A stretch of 64,000 nt of DNA, taken from contig JAJHRQ010000003.1 in the NCBI GenBank assembly GCA_020833645.1, positions 1-64,000 on the forward strand. The letters run 5' to 3'. How positions within the stretch are numbered: the first letter of the stretch is position 1; every line of letters starts with the position of its first letter. The notes under the pieces are model-generated. The model was not told the DNA's origin and ran no database searches. It saw only the letters and a list, made by a program, of their open reading frames with translations. This DNA comes from Thermocrinis sp. (GTDB lineage Bacteria; Aquificota; Aquificia; Aquificales; Aquificaceae). Below are positions 30,781 to 39,583 of the stretch, piece by piece. A program made the position numbers and the translations under genes.

Positions 30781-32894
30781 TAGACAGAAGGGATTTTATA
30801 AAGCTTACTGGTTTGAGTTTGGCACTTGTCTTAACAGAGGGAGGTTTCAAGATAATCAAGGCGACACAAGAAGAAATAATAAACCCAGTCCTCTGGGCAA
30901 ACATAACCAAAGACAACCACCTTGTTCTTTTGATTAACAAATCGGAGATGGGGCAGGGGGTATGGACAGGGCTTGCAATGTTGGTGGCAGATGAACTGGA
31001 CTTCCCTTGGGAGAGGGTAAGGGTAAGGTCTGCACCCGCAGGACCTCAATACATAGACAGAAAGTTGAGCATGCAACTGACGGGTGGAAGCACCAGCGTA
31101 AGGAATATGTACGACTTTTTAAGACAGCTTGGTGCCACAATGAGGGAGATGCTAATAAATTACGCCTCTGAAGAGTGGAAGGTACCAAGGGAAAAGCTAA
31201 AGGCACAGGAGGGCTATGTTTTTGGAGATGGAAAAAGGGCTTCTTACGGAGAGCTTTGGGAAGGGGCGGTAAAGCTTCCTATTCTACATAAGGTTAAACT
31301 AAAGGAGCCCTCCAAGTTTAAATACATTGGCAAAAACATTCCAAGAATAGACGCCAGAGAAAAGGTGGATGGGAGCGCTATCTTTGGTATTGATGTAAGG
31401 CTTAAAGATATGGTCTATGCGGTGGTGGAAAGACCTCCCGCTTTTGGCTGTAAGCTAAAGGGTTTTGACCCAAGTCGGGCAAAGCAGGTGGAAGGAGCGA
31501 TAGATGTGTTTGCCATATCCACTGGGGTGGCATTGTGTGGCAAGGATTTCTACTCAGCCCAAAAGGGAAGGGAGAGCTTAAAGGTAGAATGGACCGAAAG
31601 CCCAATAAAGGATTTTAACGACCAAAAGTTAGCACGCTACTACCTTAATGCCTTAAACAGAGCGGGTGCAGTGGCAAGGCATAATGGAAACCCAGAGGAT
31701 GTAATATCAAAGGCTAAGGTAAAGGTAGAAAGCGTTTATCTTTTGCCATATCTCTACCATGCTACTATGGAACCCATGGCCTGCGTGGCGGATGTGAGAA
31801 AGGATAGGTGTGTGGTTTATGCACCCATTCAATCCCAAACTTGGGCTTTAAAAACCGTCAGCAGAATAACGGGCTTGGACGAAAAAGACGTTGAAATATA
31901 CACCACCTATTTGGGTGGAGGCTTTGGAAGAAAGGCAAACGTGGAGTTTGTAAGAGAGGCAGTGGAGATATCCAAGAAGCTTGGAAGACCAGTAAAGCTA
32001 ATATACACAAGGGAGGATGATGTAAAATCCGGCTGGTATAGACCTATGAACGCCACAAAGTTTGTGGGAGCCTTGGATGAAAAGGGGAGAGTAGTAGCCA
32101 TACACCATAAAATAGCGGTGCCCGCAGTCTTTAAGTGGGCAGGAATGTTTTCAAAAATAGACAGGGCGGCGGTGGAAGGAATAGAAAACATGCCCTATTC
32201 GGTTCCTAACCTGCGTGTGGAGTTTGTAAGAATTGACCTTCCTATACCTGTTTGGTTCTGGCGTTCGGTGGGAAGCTCCCATAATGCCTTCACCCTTGAG
32301 ACGTTCATAAACAGGCTCGCCAAGGCGGGTGGCAGAGACCCAGTGGAGCTAAGGCTTGAACTACTCTCCAAAAATCCAAGGGCTCGGAGGGTAGTAGAGG
32401 TGTGTGCTGAAAAATCGGGATGGGGCAAGGGTTCCCACAGGGGAAGGGATATGGGATTAGCTTATCATTTTTCCTTCGGAAGCCACGTAGCCCAATGTGC
32501 AGAGGTTTCCTTGGACAAAAAAACGGGCAAAATAAGGGTGCACAAGGTTGTATGCGTGATAGATCTGGGTCCCACAGTGGTGCATCCGGATTTGGTGGTT
32601 TCTCAGATGGAGAGCGCCATAGTTATGGGCTTAAGTGCGAGCCTAAAGGAGAGGGTGAGCTTTTCAGAGGGAGGTCCTCAGAGCCTTAACTTTGATACAT
32701 ATCCTCTCCTCACCATGGAAGAGACGCCAGAGATAGAGGTGCATATAGTAAAAGGGCAAGGACCCATGGGTGGCGTGGGAGAGCCCGGTCTTCCACCCAT
32801 AGCACCCGCGGTGGCAAACGCATTACTCTGGGGGTATGGCATAGAGGTCAATCAACTACCCATGACTCCCGATTATGTAAAAACTCTCCTATAA
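30777..32894 (+). CDS. Molybdopterin-binding subunit, xanthine dehydrogenase/isoquinoline 1-oxidoreductase beta-like
   Basis: 705 aa; INKSEMGQGVWTGLAMLVADEL, YLGGGFGRKANVEFV, GPMGGVGEPGLPPIAPAVANAL. Confidence 0.88.
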   Translation: MIDRRDFIKLTGLSLALVLTEGGFKIIKATQEEIINPVLWANITKDNHLVLLINKSEMGQGVWTGLAMLVADELDFPWERVRVRSAPAGPQYIDRKLSMQLTGGSTSVRNMYDFLRQLGATMREMLINYASEEWKVPREKLKAQEGYVFGDGKRASYGELWEGAVKLPILHKVKLKEPSKFKYIGKNIPRIDAREKVDGSAIFGIDVRLKDMVYAVVERPPAFGCKLKGFDPSRAKQVEGAIDVFAISTGVALCGKDFYSAQKGRESLKVEWTESPIKDFNDQKLARYYLNALNRAGAVARHNGNPEDVISKAKVKVESVYLLPYLYHATMEPMACVADVRKDRCVVYAPIQSQTWALKTVSRITGLDEKDVEIYTTYLGGGFGRKANVEFVREAVEISKKLGRPVKLIYTREDDVKSGWYRPMNATKFVGALDEKGRVVAIHHKIAVPAVFKWAGMFSKIDRAAVEGIENMPYSVPNLRVEFVRIDLPIPVWFWRSVGSSHNAFTLETFINRLAKAGGRDPVELRLELLSKNPRARRVVEVCAEKSGWGKGSHRGRDMGLAYHFSFGSHVAQCAEVSLDKKTGKIRVHKVVCVIDLGPTVVHPDLVVSQMESAIVMGLSASLKERVSFSEGGPQSLNFDTYPLLTMEETPEIEVHIVKGQGPMGGVGEPGLPPIAPAVANALLWGYGIEVNQLPMTPDYVKTLL

Positions 32895-32903
32895 ACCGCA
32901 AAA

Positions 32904-32996
32904 AGCCCATAGGGGTGTGGGGCAGGGTGAGGAGTAGGTTAGTCCCTTTATCCGCTGGAGGCTTTTTGATAAGGGATTTTTGAAAGTATCCTCCAG
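32904..32996 (+). repeat. 3' remnant B of the structured repeat element
   Basis: gtggggcagggtgagg...ttagtcccttta...CTGGAGG ctttttgataagggatttttgaaagtat CCTCCAG; end hairpin with compensatory stem. Confidence 0.7.
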
Positions 32997-33020
32997 AAGA
33001 AGGGCTTATATTTAAAACTC

Positions 33021-33527
33021 ATGGAGCTAAAAACCCAAAGCCTAAAAGAACTTTATGAAAAGGACTTTTACCTATGGGTGTTGGAGAACCTAAAGCTTCT
33101 CAAAAATAAAGAGTTTGAGCTTGTAGATTGGGAGAACCTTTTAGAGGAGATAGAGGATATGGGACGGAGATATCTGGACAGTGTTGTTAGCCTGATGGCG
33201 GTAATTTTGGAACACCTTTACAAACGGGAAAACTTTAAGTACAACGAGTATGTAGGGCACAGCTGGATAAAGAGCATAAACAACGCAAGGAATGAGCTTG
33301 ATACCATCTTTGAGAGACACCCAAGCATAAGGAAAAAATCAATGGAGGAACTCTCCATCGCTTGGCGCATTGCTATGAAAAGGCTTACGAGGTGGTTTGA
33401 AGAGCCTCAAAACCACCACATAGCTAAAAAATACTTTGGAAAGCTTCCCACAGAAAAGGATTTTCCACAAGAATGCCCTTATACCTTTGAGCAGGTGATG
33501 GAGTACAAGCCTTGGGTTGATGAGTGA
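33021..33527 (+). CDS. DUF29 family protein
   Basis: LYEKDFYLWVLENLKLLKNKEFELVDWENLLEEIEDMGRRYLDSVVSLMAVILEHLYKRE is the DUF29 signature. Confidence 0.85.
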   Translation: MELKTQSLKELYEKDFYLWVLENLKLLKNKEFELVDWENLLEEIEDMGRRYLDSVVSLMAVILEHLYKRENFKYNEYVGHSWIKSINNARNELDTIFERHPSIRKKSMEELSIAWRIAMKRLTRWFEEPQNHHIAKKYFGKLPTEKDFPQECPYTFEQVMEYKPWVDE

Positions 33528-33580
33528 GACTGTCGTTATTCCGCCGGGGTATCCCGATGAGGGATTTTTAGAACAGCCTC
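33526..33580 (+). repeat. 3' remnant C of the structured repeat element
   Basis: GAGACTG...TCCCGATGAGGGATTTTTAGAACAGCCTC overlaps and follows the DUF29 stop. Confidence 0.65.
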
Positions 33581-33815
33581 AAAAGTCCGTTGCCTGAAAA
33601 AGGCTACTGGCTTATACTTAATCAAAACCTACAAAGGAGTTTTGCCATGAGAGAATGCCTAAGGCTGATAACCGAGAGGCGGTCAATTACATTCTTTGAC
33701 CCAAACAGAGAAGTTCCCAATGAACTTATAAAGGAGATTTTAGAGATCTCCACCACCGCACCCTCCGGATACAACCTCCAACCTTGGGAAGTGGTAGTAG
33801 TAAAGGACAAGGCCG

Positions 33816-34113
33816 TTCTAAAAAACAAACCTATTGAAAAGTTTCTGGGAAGTGATATAATTTTATCTGTGCAAAGCTTTCAGAGCTTGCTGGATGCCCG
33901 TTGTGGGACCACTGGAAGGAACCCTGAAGACGGGAAGGATTTTAAAATCCTTGCCATTGTCCAGCAGGTTCTGAAGGTAGCCCTCCTCTTCCCTGTTCTT
34001 GAGAGGAGAATACTCCTCTCCTCCCGTGAGGGAGTGTGGGACAGGGTGAGGAAAGGGTTAGTTCCCTTTGAGGCTGGGGGGACGTCCCGATGAGGGATTT
34101 TTAAAACAGCCTC
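33816..34113 (+). mobile_element. Full-length copy D of the structured repeat element, inserted in the nitroreductase gene
   Basis: Near identical to copy A; left hairpin, TTGAAA-N16-TATAAT, long structured RNA, terminal GAGGCTG...CAGCCTC hairpin; no ORF of recognisable family. Confidence 0.8.
33869..34113 (+). ncRNA. Putative structured RNA of element D
   Basis: 18-bp stem 33877-33894/33960-33977, CTCCC-GTGA-GGGAG, GAGAGGAG-AATA-CTCCTCTC, AAAGGG-ttagtt-CCCTTT, TCCC-gatga-GGGATTTTT. Confidence 0.65.
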
Positions 34114-34501
34114 ACATAGTGTTTATCGCAAACCCAAGGGCAGGCTTTGAGCACGTGGATAAGGTTTTGGACAGCTGGGTGGAGCTTGGCTACATACCCA
34201 AAGAAGCAAAGGAGAAGCTAAAAGAGAACATCCAGAGGGGATGGACCGACAGAGAGAAGGCTGTGAGAAAGGCTATAAGGGATACCGCCCTCTTTTGTAT
34301 GACGGTTATGATCGTAGCAAGGGCTTATGGGCTTGAGACCCATCCGATGGAGGGCTTTGACGAAGAGAGATTAAAGGAGTTCTTGGGGGTAGATAAGGAT
34401 AAGGTTATACCCGTTATGCTTGCCATAGGATACAAGGACCCTCAAAGGGAGCTACTTCCAAGGGCATACCGCTTTAAGTTTGAAGAATTTGGCAGGTTTC
34501 T

Positions 34502-35845
34502 ATGAGGTTTATAAACACAGACCTAACCTGCAGGCTTGACGCCCTTCCCTGGACGGGCTTTCACACCAGGTTTGTTTTAGCCCTTGGCATCACTTGGGTC
34601 TTGGACGCCTTTGAAGTAGTCATAGTAAGTGCAGTCCTAAAGCCCATGGCAAAAGCCCTCCAATTTACCACCCAGCAGGCTTCTCTGATGGTAAGCGGTT
34701 TTCTCATAGGTGCCATATTAGGGTCCTTGATCTTTGGCTACTTGGCAGACAGGTTCGGCAGGAAAAAACTCTTTATTCTTACATTACTTCTGTATGCTGG
34801 GGGCACTTTTTTAACGGGCTTTGCCAATAGTTTTGAATCCGCCTTGCTCTTTAGGATCTTGGCGGGTGCTGGCTTGGGTGGAGAGTTTGCAGCGATCCAG
34901 TCCGCAATAGACGAGTTTGTGCCCGCCCGCCACAGGGGAAAGGTGGATGGCACCATCACCGCCCTTTGGAACTTGGGAAGTATTATGGCTTCTTTATCTG
35001 CTTTGTATCTTTTAAAGCAATTTGACGAAGGCTTTGCTTGGAGGATTGCCTTTTTTATTGGTGGTCTTTTGACCCTTTTGATCATATACATAAGGATATA
35101 TGTGCCCGAATCTCCCAGATGGCTCATCTCCAAAGGAAGGCTGAAGGAAGCGGAGGAGATCGTCAAAAAAGTGGAAAGAGAGGCGGGCATCTCTCCAAAG
35201 GTGGAAAGTTGTCAAATTCCCGTTTTTGAGGGTAGCATATGGGATGCCACCAAGCTGATCCTAACCAAATACTGGTGGAGGTTTCTCTTTAGTGCGTCGA
35301 TGAGTTTTACCATACTTACCACCTACTACGGCATGCTCGCCTTTCTACCCTTGGTTCTTTCAAAGGTCTATAATCTTAGCTCCAAGCAGGTCTCCGAGGT
35401 GCTCTTCTTCGGAAGTGTGGGGGGACTGATTGGGGGTCTTGTGGTAGCCTTTTTAAACGACCGAGTGGGTAGAAAGGTGCTTGGGGTTAGCATAAGCGGG
35501 CTCTCCGCTTTGGCGGTTTTTCTGTTTTTGCTAACGGACGCAAACCCTAAAGTTCTTTACTTTTTGTATTCGTTGATCGCTTTTTCCTTTGCCTCTGTGG
35601 CATACGTGATCGCAACGGAGATATACCCATCCTACATAAGGGCATACGCCATAGGGGTGCTCTCCGTTGTGGGAAGGCTCTCGGGTGCCTTTGCACCGGT
35701 GCTTGTGATAGCTTTGGCAAACCAAGACTACCGGCTTGGACTTTTGTGTATATCCCTCTTTTGGCTTGTGGGATTTTTTGCCTTTGTGATATACGCCATC
35801 AAGGGAAAAGAGACCAAGGGCATGCCCATAGAACAGATAAGTTGA
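34502..35845 (+). CDS. MFS transporter
   Basis: 447 aa, 12 TM; GYLADRFGRKKLFILTLLLYAGGTFLTGFA, FLNDRVGRKVLG. Confidence 0.9.
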   Translation: MRFINTDLTCRLDALPWTGFHTRFVLALGITWVLDAFEVVIVSAVLKPMAKALQFTTQQASLMVSGFLIGAILGSLIFGYLADRFGRKKLFILTLLLYAGGTFLTGFANSFESALLFRILAGAGLGGEFAAIQSAIDEFVPARHRGKVDGTITALWNLGSIMASLSALYLLKQFDEGFAWRIAFFIGGLLTLLIIYIRIYVPESPRWLISKGRLKEAEEIVKKVEREAGISPKVESCQIPVFEGSIWDATKLILTKYWWRFLFSASMSFTILTTYYGMLAFLPLVLSKVYNLSSKQVSEVLFFGSVGGLIGGLVVAFLNDRVGRKVLGVSISGLSALAVFLFLLTDANPKVLYFLYSLIAFSFASVAYVIATEIYPSYIRAYAIGVLSVVGRLSGAFAPVLVIALANQDYRLGLLCISLFWLVGFFAFVIYAIKGKETKGMPIEQIS

Positions 35846-35918
35846 GGGTGATTTTCCTCAGTTTGTTGACCTGAAGTTCAGCTTATTTTATAAAAAAAAC
35901 CTTTTTAGGAGGGGTATC

Positions 35919-37433
35919 ATGGAAGCGGTAAGCTTTGAGTATAAAGCCTACAAGCCAAGACCCTTTACCAAGGAGGAAAGACCATACACTACCATACTAT
36001 TTGGTGGGCTTACCTTTAAACACGAACGGCTCATAACGGGTGCCTTGGAAAACATGGGCTATAAAGCAAAGCCCTTGCCCAACATAGAGAGGATAGATTT
36101 GGACATAGGGAAGGAATACATAGATGTAGGTGCTTGCTGTCCTACCACCTTCACCGCAGGAAACTTAGCAAGGACCCTTATGGACATTGAAAAGAAAGAG
36201 GGAAGGGAGGCGGTAAGGGATCGGTACGTGTTTGTTACGATCGGTGCCTGCGGACCTTGTAGGTTCGGACAGTATCACGAATCCTACGAGAGGGTCCTTG
36301 AAGGGCTAAACCTACGGGACTTTAGGCTCTTTCTTTTGGACCTTTTGCAGCTTGAACAATCTGTAGAGGGTGGTGGCTTGGAAATAAGCATGCCTCTTAC
36401 CCTTGGGCTCGTCTATGCCATGTTTATGGGAGACCTGATAACCGACATGGAATACGCCACAAGACCTTACGAAGTAAAAAAGGGTCAAACGGACCAAGTG
36501 GTAAAGGACAGTGTAGAAGTGCTTTACGAAAAACTCAAAAAGAGACCCATAGTGGGCAAAAAGCTCGGGAACTTCCTTTGGCACATATTCACCGATTACT
36601 TCGTGGATGCCCTAAAGGAGGTTAAAAAGCTCTGGGATGAGATAGAGGTGGATAGACTTCAGCCAAAGGCAAAGGTAAAGATCACCGGAGAGTTTTGGCT
36701 TCAGACCCACGAAGGAGACGGAAACTACAACATAAAAAGATGGTTGGAGGAACAGGGTGCGGAAGTTATCCCGCCACCAGTAGCGGTCTGGATGGACTAT
36801 CTTATAAACATGGAACTTTTCAAGCTTGAAGACGCCAAGCCCTTTGTAAAGAACTATTACCTTAAAAAATTTGCCATCTCATTTTTTGCGTGGCTATACA
36901 GGAGAACCTACGACAAGCTCAGAAAGGCTTTAAATAACATTCCCAATCCATTGCCCTCCCAGAGGGAACTGAAGGAACTGGCAAGACCTTACTTTTACTA
37001 CAGGCTAACTGGGGGTGAGGGGCATATGCTCATTGGCAAAGCCCTCTACGCACTAAAACACAAGCAAGCCCATATGATCTGCGAGCTGTCTCCCTACGGA
37101 TGCCTTCCCAACACTATGTCTGTTGGTGCCATGGCAAAGGTGCTGGCAGACTATCCAGAGCTCCTGTATGCACCAATAGAAATCAAAGGAGACTCGGAGG
37201 TGCATGCATACTCCCGCTGTCAGATGGTTCTTACAGAAGCCAAGAGGAGGGCAAAAGAGGAGTTTGAACAAGCCTTGGAGAAAACGGGCTTGAGCTTGGA
37301 GGATATCAGAGACTTTGAAGAAAAACATCCACAGCTCAAAAGGGCAACCTACAAGGTGCCAAACTACGGCTATGCGGGAACATCTGCCAACTATGTAATG
37401 CACGTAGCAAAACTCATGGGGAGGCTAAAATGA
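35919..37433 (+). CDS. 2-hydroxyglutaryl-CoA dehydratase/DUF2229-like double-cubane-type Fe-S protein
   Basis: VGACCPTTFTAGNLARTL, TIGACGPCRFGQYHE, ICELSPYGCLPNTMSVGAMAKVL. Confidence 0.75.
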   Translation: MEAVSFEYKAYKPRPFTKEERPYTTILFGGLTFKHERLITGALENMGYKAKPLPNIERIDLDIGKEYIDVGACCPTTFTAGNLARTLMDIEKKEGREAVRDRYVFVTIGACGPCRFGQYHESYERVLEGLNLRDFRLFLLDLLQLEQSVEGGGLEISMPLTLGLVYAMFMGDLITDMEYATRPYEVKKGQTDQVVKDSVEVLYEKLKKRPIVGKKLGNFLWHIFTDYFVDALKEVKKLWDEIEVDRLQPKAKVKITGEFWLQTHEGDGNYNIKRWLEEQGAEVIPPPVAVWMDYLINMELFKLEDAKPFVKNYYLKKFAISFFAWLYRRTYDKLRKALNNIPNPLPSQRELKELARPYFYYRLTGGEGHMLIGKALYALKHKQAHMICELSPYGCLPNTMSVGAMAKVLADYPELLYAPIEIKGDSEVHAYSRCQMVLTEAKRRAKEEFEQALEKTGLSLEDIRDFEEKHPQLKRATYKVPNYGYAGTSANYVMHVAKLMGRLK

Positions 37434-39583
37434 TTTTGGGCATAGATGTAGGAAGCACCACCTGTAAGTATGTTTTGGTGGATGATCGTGGGAACATCTT
37501 AGATAAAGCCTACGAAAGGCACAACACAAAGACCGCAGAGAAGGTGTATGAGTTCTTAAAAAAGCTTGAAGAGAACTTTGGTTTTAAGCCCGGAAGGGAC
37601 AGGGTCTATTTTACCGGCTCTGGTGCTACACTGATCGCTCCGTTGGTAGGAGGAAAGTTTGTTCAAGAGGTGGTTGCGGTATCCATTGCAGTGGAAAAAC
37701 TCCATCCGGATGTGAGGTTTGTTAGCGAAATCGGTGGGGAGGATATGAAGGCGATCTTTTTCAAAGAGGTTGATGGAAAAAGGGTAAAACAGGTCTTTAT
37801 GCAAAACGCCTGTGCGGGAGGAACGGGCACCTTTATAGAAAAGACCGCAAGGAAGCTTGGAATTCCTCAGGAAAAGCTGGGTTCTATGGGATACAAAGGC
37901 TACAACCTCCACAAGGTAAGTGCCAAATGTGGCATCTTCGCGGAGGCGGATGTGAATACCCTGCAAAAGGCTGGAGTGCCACCGGAGGAGATCATGGCTT
38001 CCCTCTTTGACGCGGTGGTCTATCAGAACCTCTCCCAGCTTGCCAAAGGGAACACTCCCATGTGGAAGGTACTACTGTTGGGAGGTCCCAATCTATTCTT
38101 TAGGGGGCTTAGGGAGGCTTGGCGTGTGCACCTTCAGAGAATATGGAAGGAGAAGGGCTTGAGGGATTGCACAGACCAAGAGATGGAGGAACTGGTGGTA
38201 GTTCCTGAAAATTCCCTTTACTATGCAAGCCTTGGCTGTGTCTTTTATGCCATGGAGGAGGAAGGCGGAGTTTACGAGGGCTTGGATAGGCTCAGGTGGT
38301 GGATAGAGGAGGGGCAATATCAGGAAAAACTAAAGGAGGGAAAGAGAGGGCTTGTGTCCTCTGAGGAGGAGCTAAGGGAGTTTTTGAAAGAGTACGAAGG
38401 GCAGTATAAGAAGATCGTTCCCAAGAAGGTTAAAAGGATAGCCATAGGGTGTGATTTTGGCTCCACCACCGCCAAGGCGGTGTGCGTCTCTGAGGAAGGA
38501 GAGCCGGTCTTTTCCTGCTATCAGATCAGCAAGGGCAATCCCATAGAGGATGCCAAAAGCATCTTCAGACAGATAAGGGAATTCTTTGGGGATGATGTAG
38601 AGGTTATAGGCTTGGGGCTTACGGGCTATGGAAAGGACCTTTTGAAGGATGTTTTGGGGGCGGACTGTGCGGTGGTGGAGACGGTTGCCCACGCTACGGG
38701 TGCCATGCACTTTTTTAAGGATGCGGACTGTATATGCGATGTGGGTGGAGTGGATGTAAAGATCCTCATCCTTCGCAACGGCTCTGTGGTAGATTTTAGG
38801 CTAAATTCTCAGTGTTCCTCCGGAAACGGTGCCTTTTTGCAAGGAGTGGCAGAAAGGTTCAACATACCACTGGAGGACATTGCCAAGCTTGCCTTTAGTG
38901 CAAAGGCCATTCCCAATTTTACCATGGGCTGTGGCGTGTTCTTACAAAGCGATATAGTCAATCAGCAGAGGAAGGGTTGGAAGGCGGAGGAGATCCTTGC
39001 GGGGCTATGCGCTGTCCTGCCCTTGAACGTGTGGATCTATGCGGGCAACATAAACAACTTGGCGCAGGTGGGCAAAAAGTTTGTACTTCAGGGTGGAACC
39101 CACAAGAACTTGGCGGTGGTAAAAGCCCAAAGGGACTTTATAAAGTCCAAGGTGCCAGATGCACAGGTATTTGTGCATCCCTACCCGGGAGAGGCGGGAG
39201 CTTTAGGTGTAGCCTTACTTGCCCTTGAGACAAAGGGTAAAAGCCGGTTTAGGGGCTTTGACGCTGTAGAAAACCTAACCTACAGGGCAACCACCTCTCA
39301 AGAGACGGTCTGCAAATGGTGTCCTATGAACTGTCAGAGGACCTTCATAGATGTGTTTGTAGGAGAAGGGGAAGGAAGACCTTGGAGTAAGGTGCCCTTG
39401 GAGAGGGGTTGGCTTAGGCTCATAGTGGGCAACGCATGTCCAAAGGGACTTGTAGAAGACGAAAGCGAGCTCAAGCTCCTTCAACAGGAGTTGAGGAGGG
39501 TGCAGGATGAGTTTCCTAACATTGCCCAAATTGTTAGGAAAACTGCGTTCAAACCAAAAAGGGCAAACCAGAAGGTCCATTAA
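37430..39583 (+). CDS. CoA-substrate-specific enzyme activase (BadF/BcrA/HgdC ATPase, two ASKHA modules)
   Basis: GIDVGSTTCKYVLVDD and GCDFGSTTAKAVCVSE; NACAGGTGTFIEKTA and QCSSGNGAFLQGVAERF; KCGIFAEAD, GCGVFLQSD. Confidence 0.88.
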   Translation: MILGIDVGSTTCKYVLVDDRGNILDKAYERHNTKTAEKVYEFLKKLEENFGFKPGRDRVYFTGSGATLIAPLVGGKFVQEVVAVSIAVEKLHPDVRFVSEIGGEDMKAIFFKEVDGKRVKQVFMQNACAGGTGTFIEKTARKLGIPQEKLGSMGYKGYNLHKVSAKCGIFAEADVNTLQKAGVPPEEIMASLFDAVVYQNLSQLAKGNTPMWKVLLLGGPNLFFRGLREAWRVHLQRIWKEKGLRDCTDQEMEELVVVPENSLYYASLGCVFYAMEEEGGVYEGLDRLRWWIEEGQYQEKLKEGKRGLVSSEEELREFLKEYEGQYKKIVPKKVKRIAIGCDFGSTTAKAVCVSEEGEPVFSCYQISKGNPIEDAKSIFRQIREFFGDDVEVIGLGLTGYGKDLLKDVLGADCAVVETVAHATGAMHFFKDADCICDVGGVDVKILILRNGSVVDFRLNSQCSSGNGAFLQGVAERFNIPLEDIAKLAFSAKAIPNFTMGCGVFLQSDIVNQQRKGWKAEEILAGLCAVLPLNVWIYAGNINNLAQVGKKFVLQGGTHKNLAVVKAQRDFIKSKVPDAQVFVHPYPGEAGALGVALLALETKGKSRFRGFDAVENLTYRATTSQETVCKWCPMNCQRTFIDVFVGEGEGRPWSKVPLERGWLRLIVGNACPKGLVEDESELKLLQQELRRVQDEFPNIAQIVRKTAFKPKRANQKVH

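Larger units (their letters stand above)
33647..34505 (+). pseudogene. Nitroreductase family gene split by repeat element D
   Basis: N-terminal ERRSITFFDPNREVPNELIKEILEISTTAPSGYNLQPWEVVVVKDKAVLK and C-terminal HIVFIANPRAGFEHVDKVLDSWVELGYIP... lie on either side of the element, in different frames. Confidence 0.85.

Noticed and set aside
33816-34113. Group I or group II intron in the nitroreductase gene
   Set aside because: A near-identical copy sits in an intergenic region (7024-7324) and truncated copies are intergenic; no recognised intron core or domain V seen. RT-PCR would still be worthwhile.
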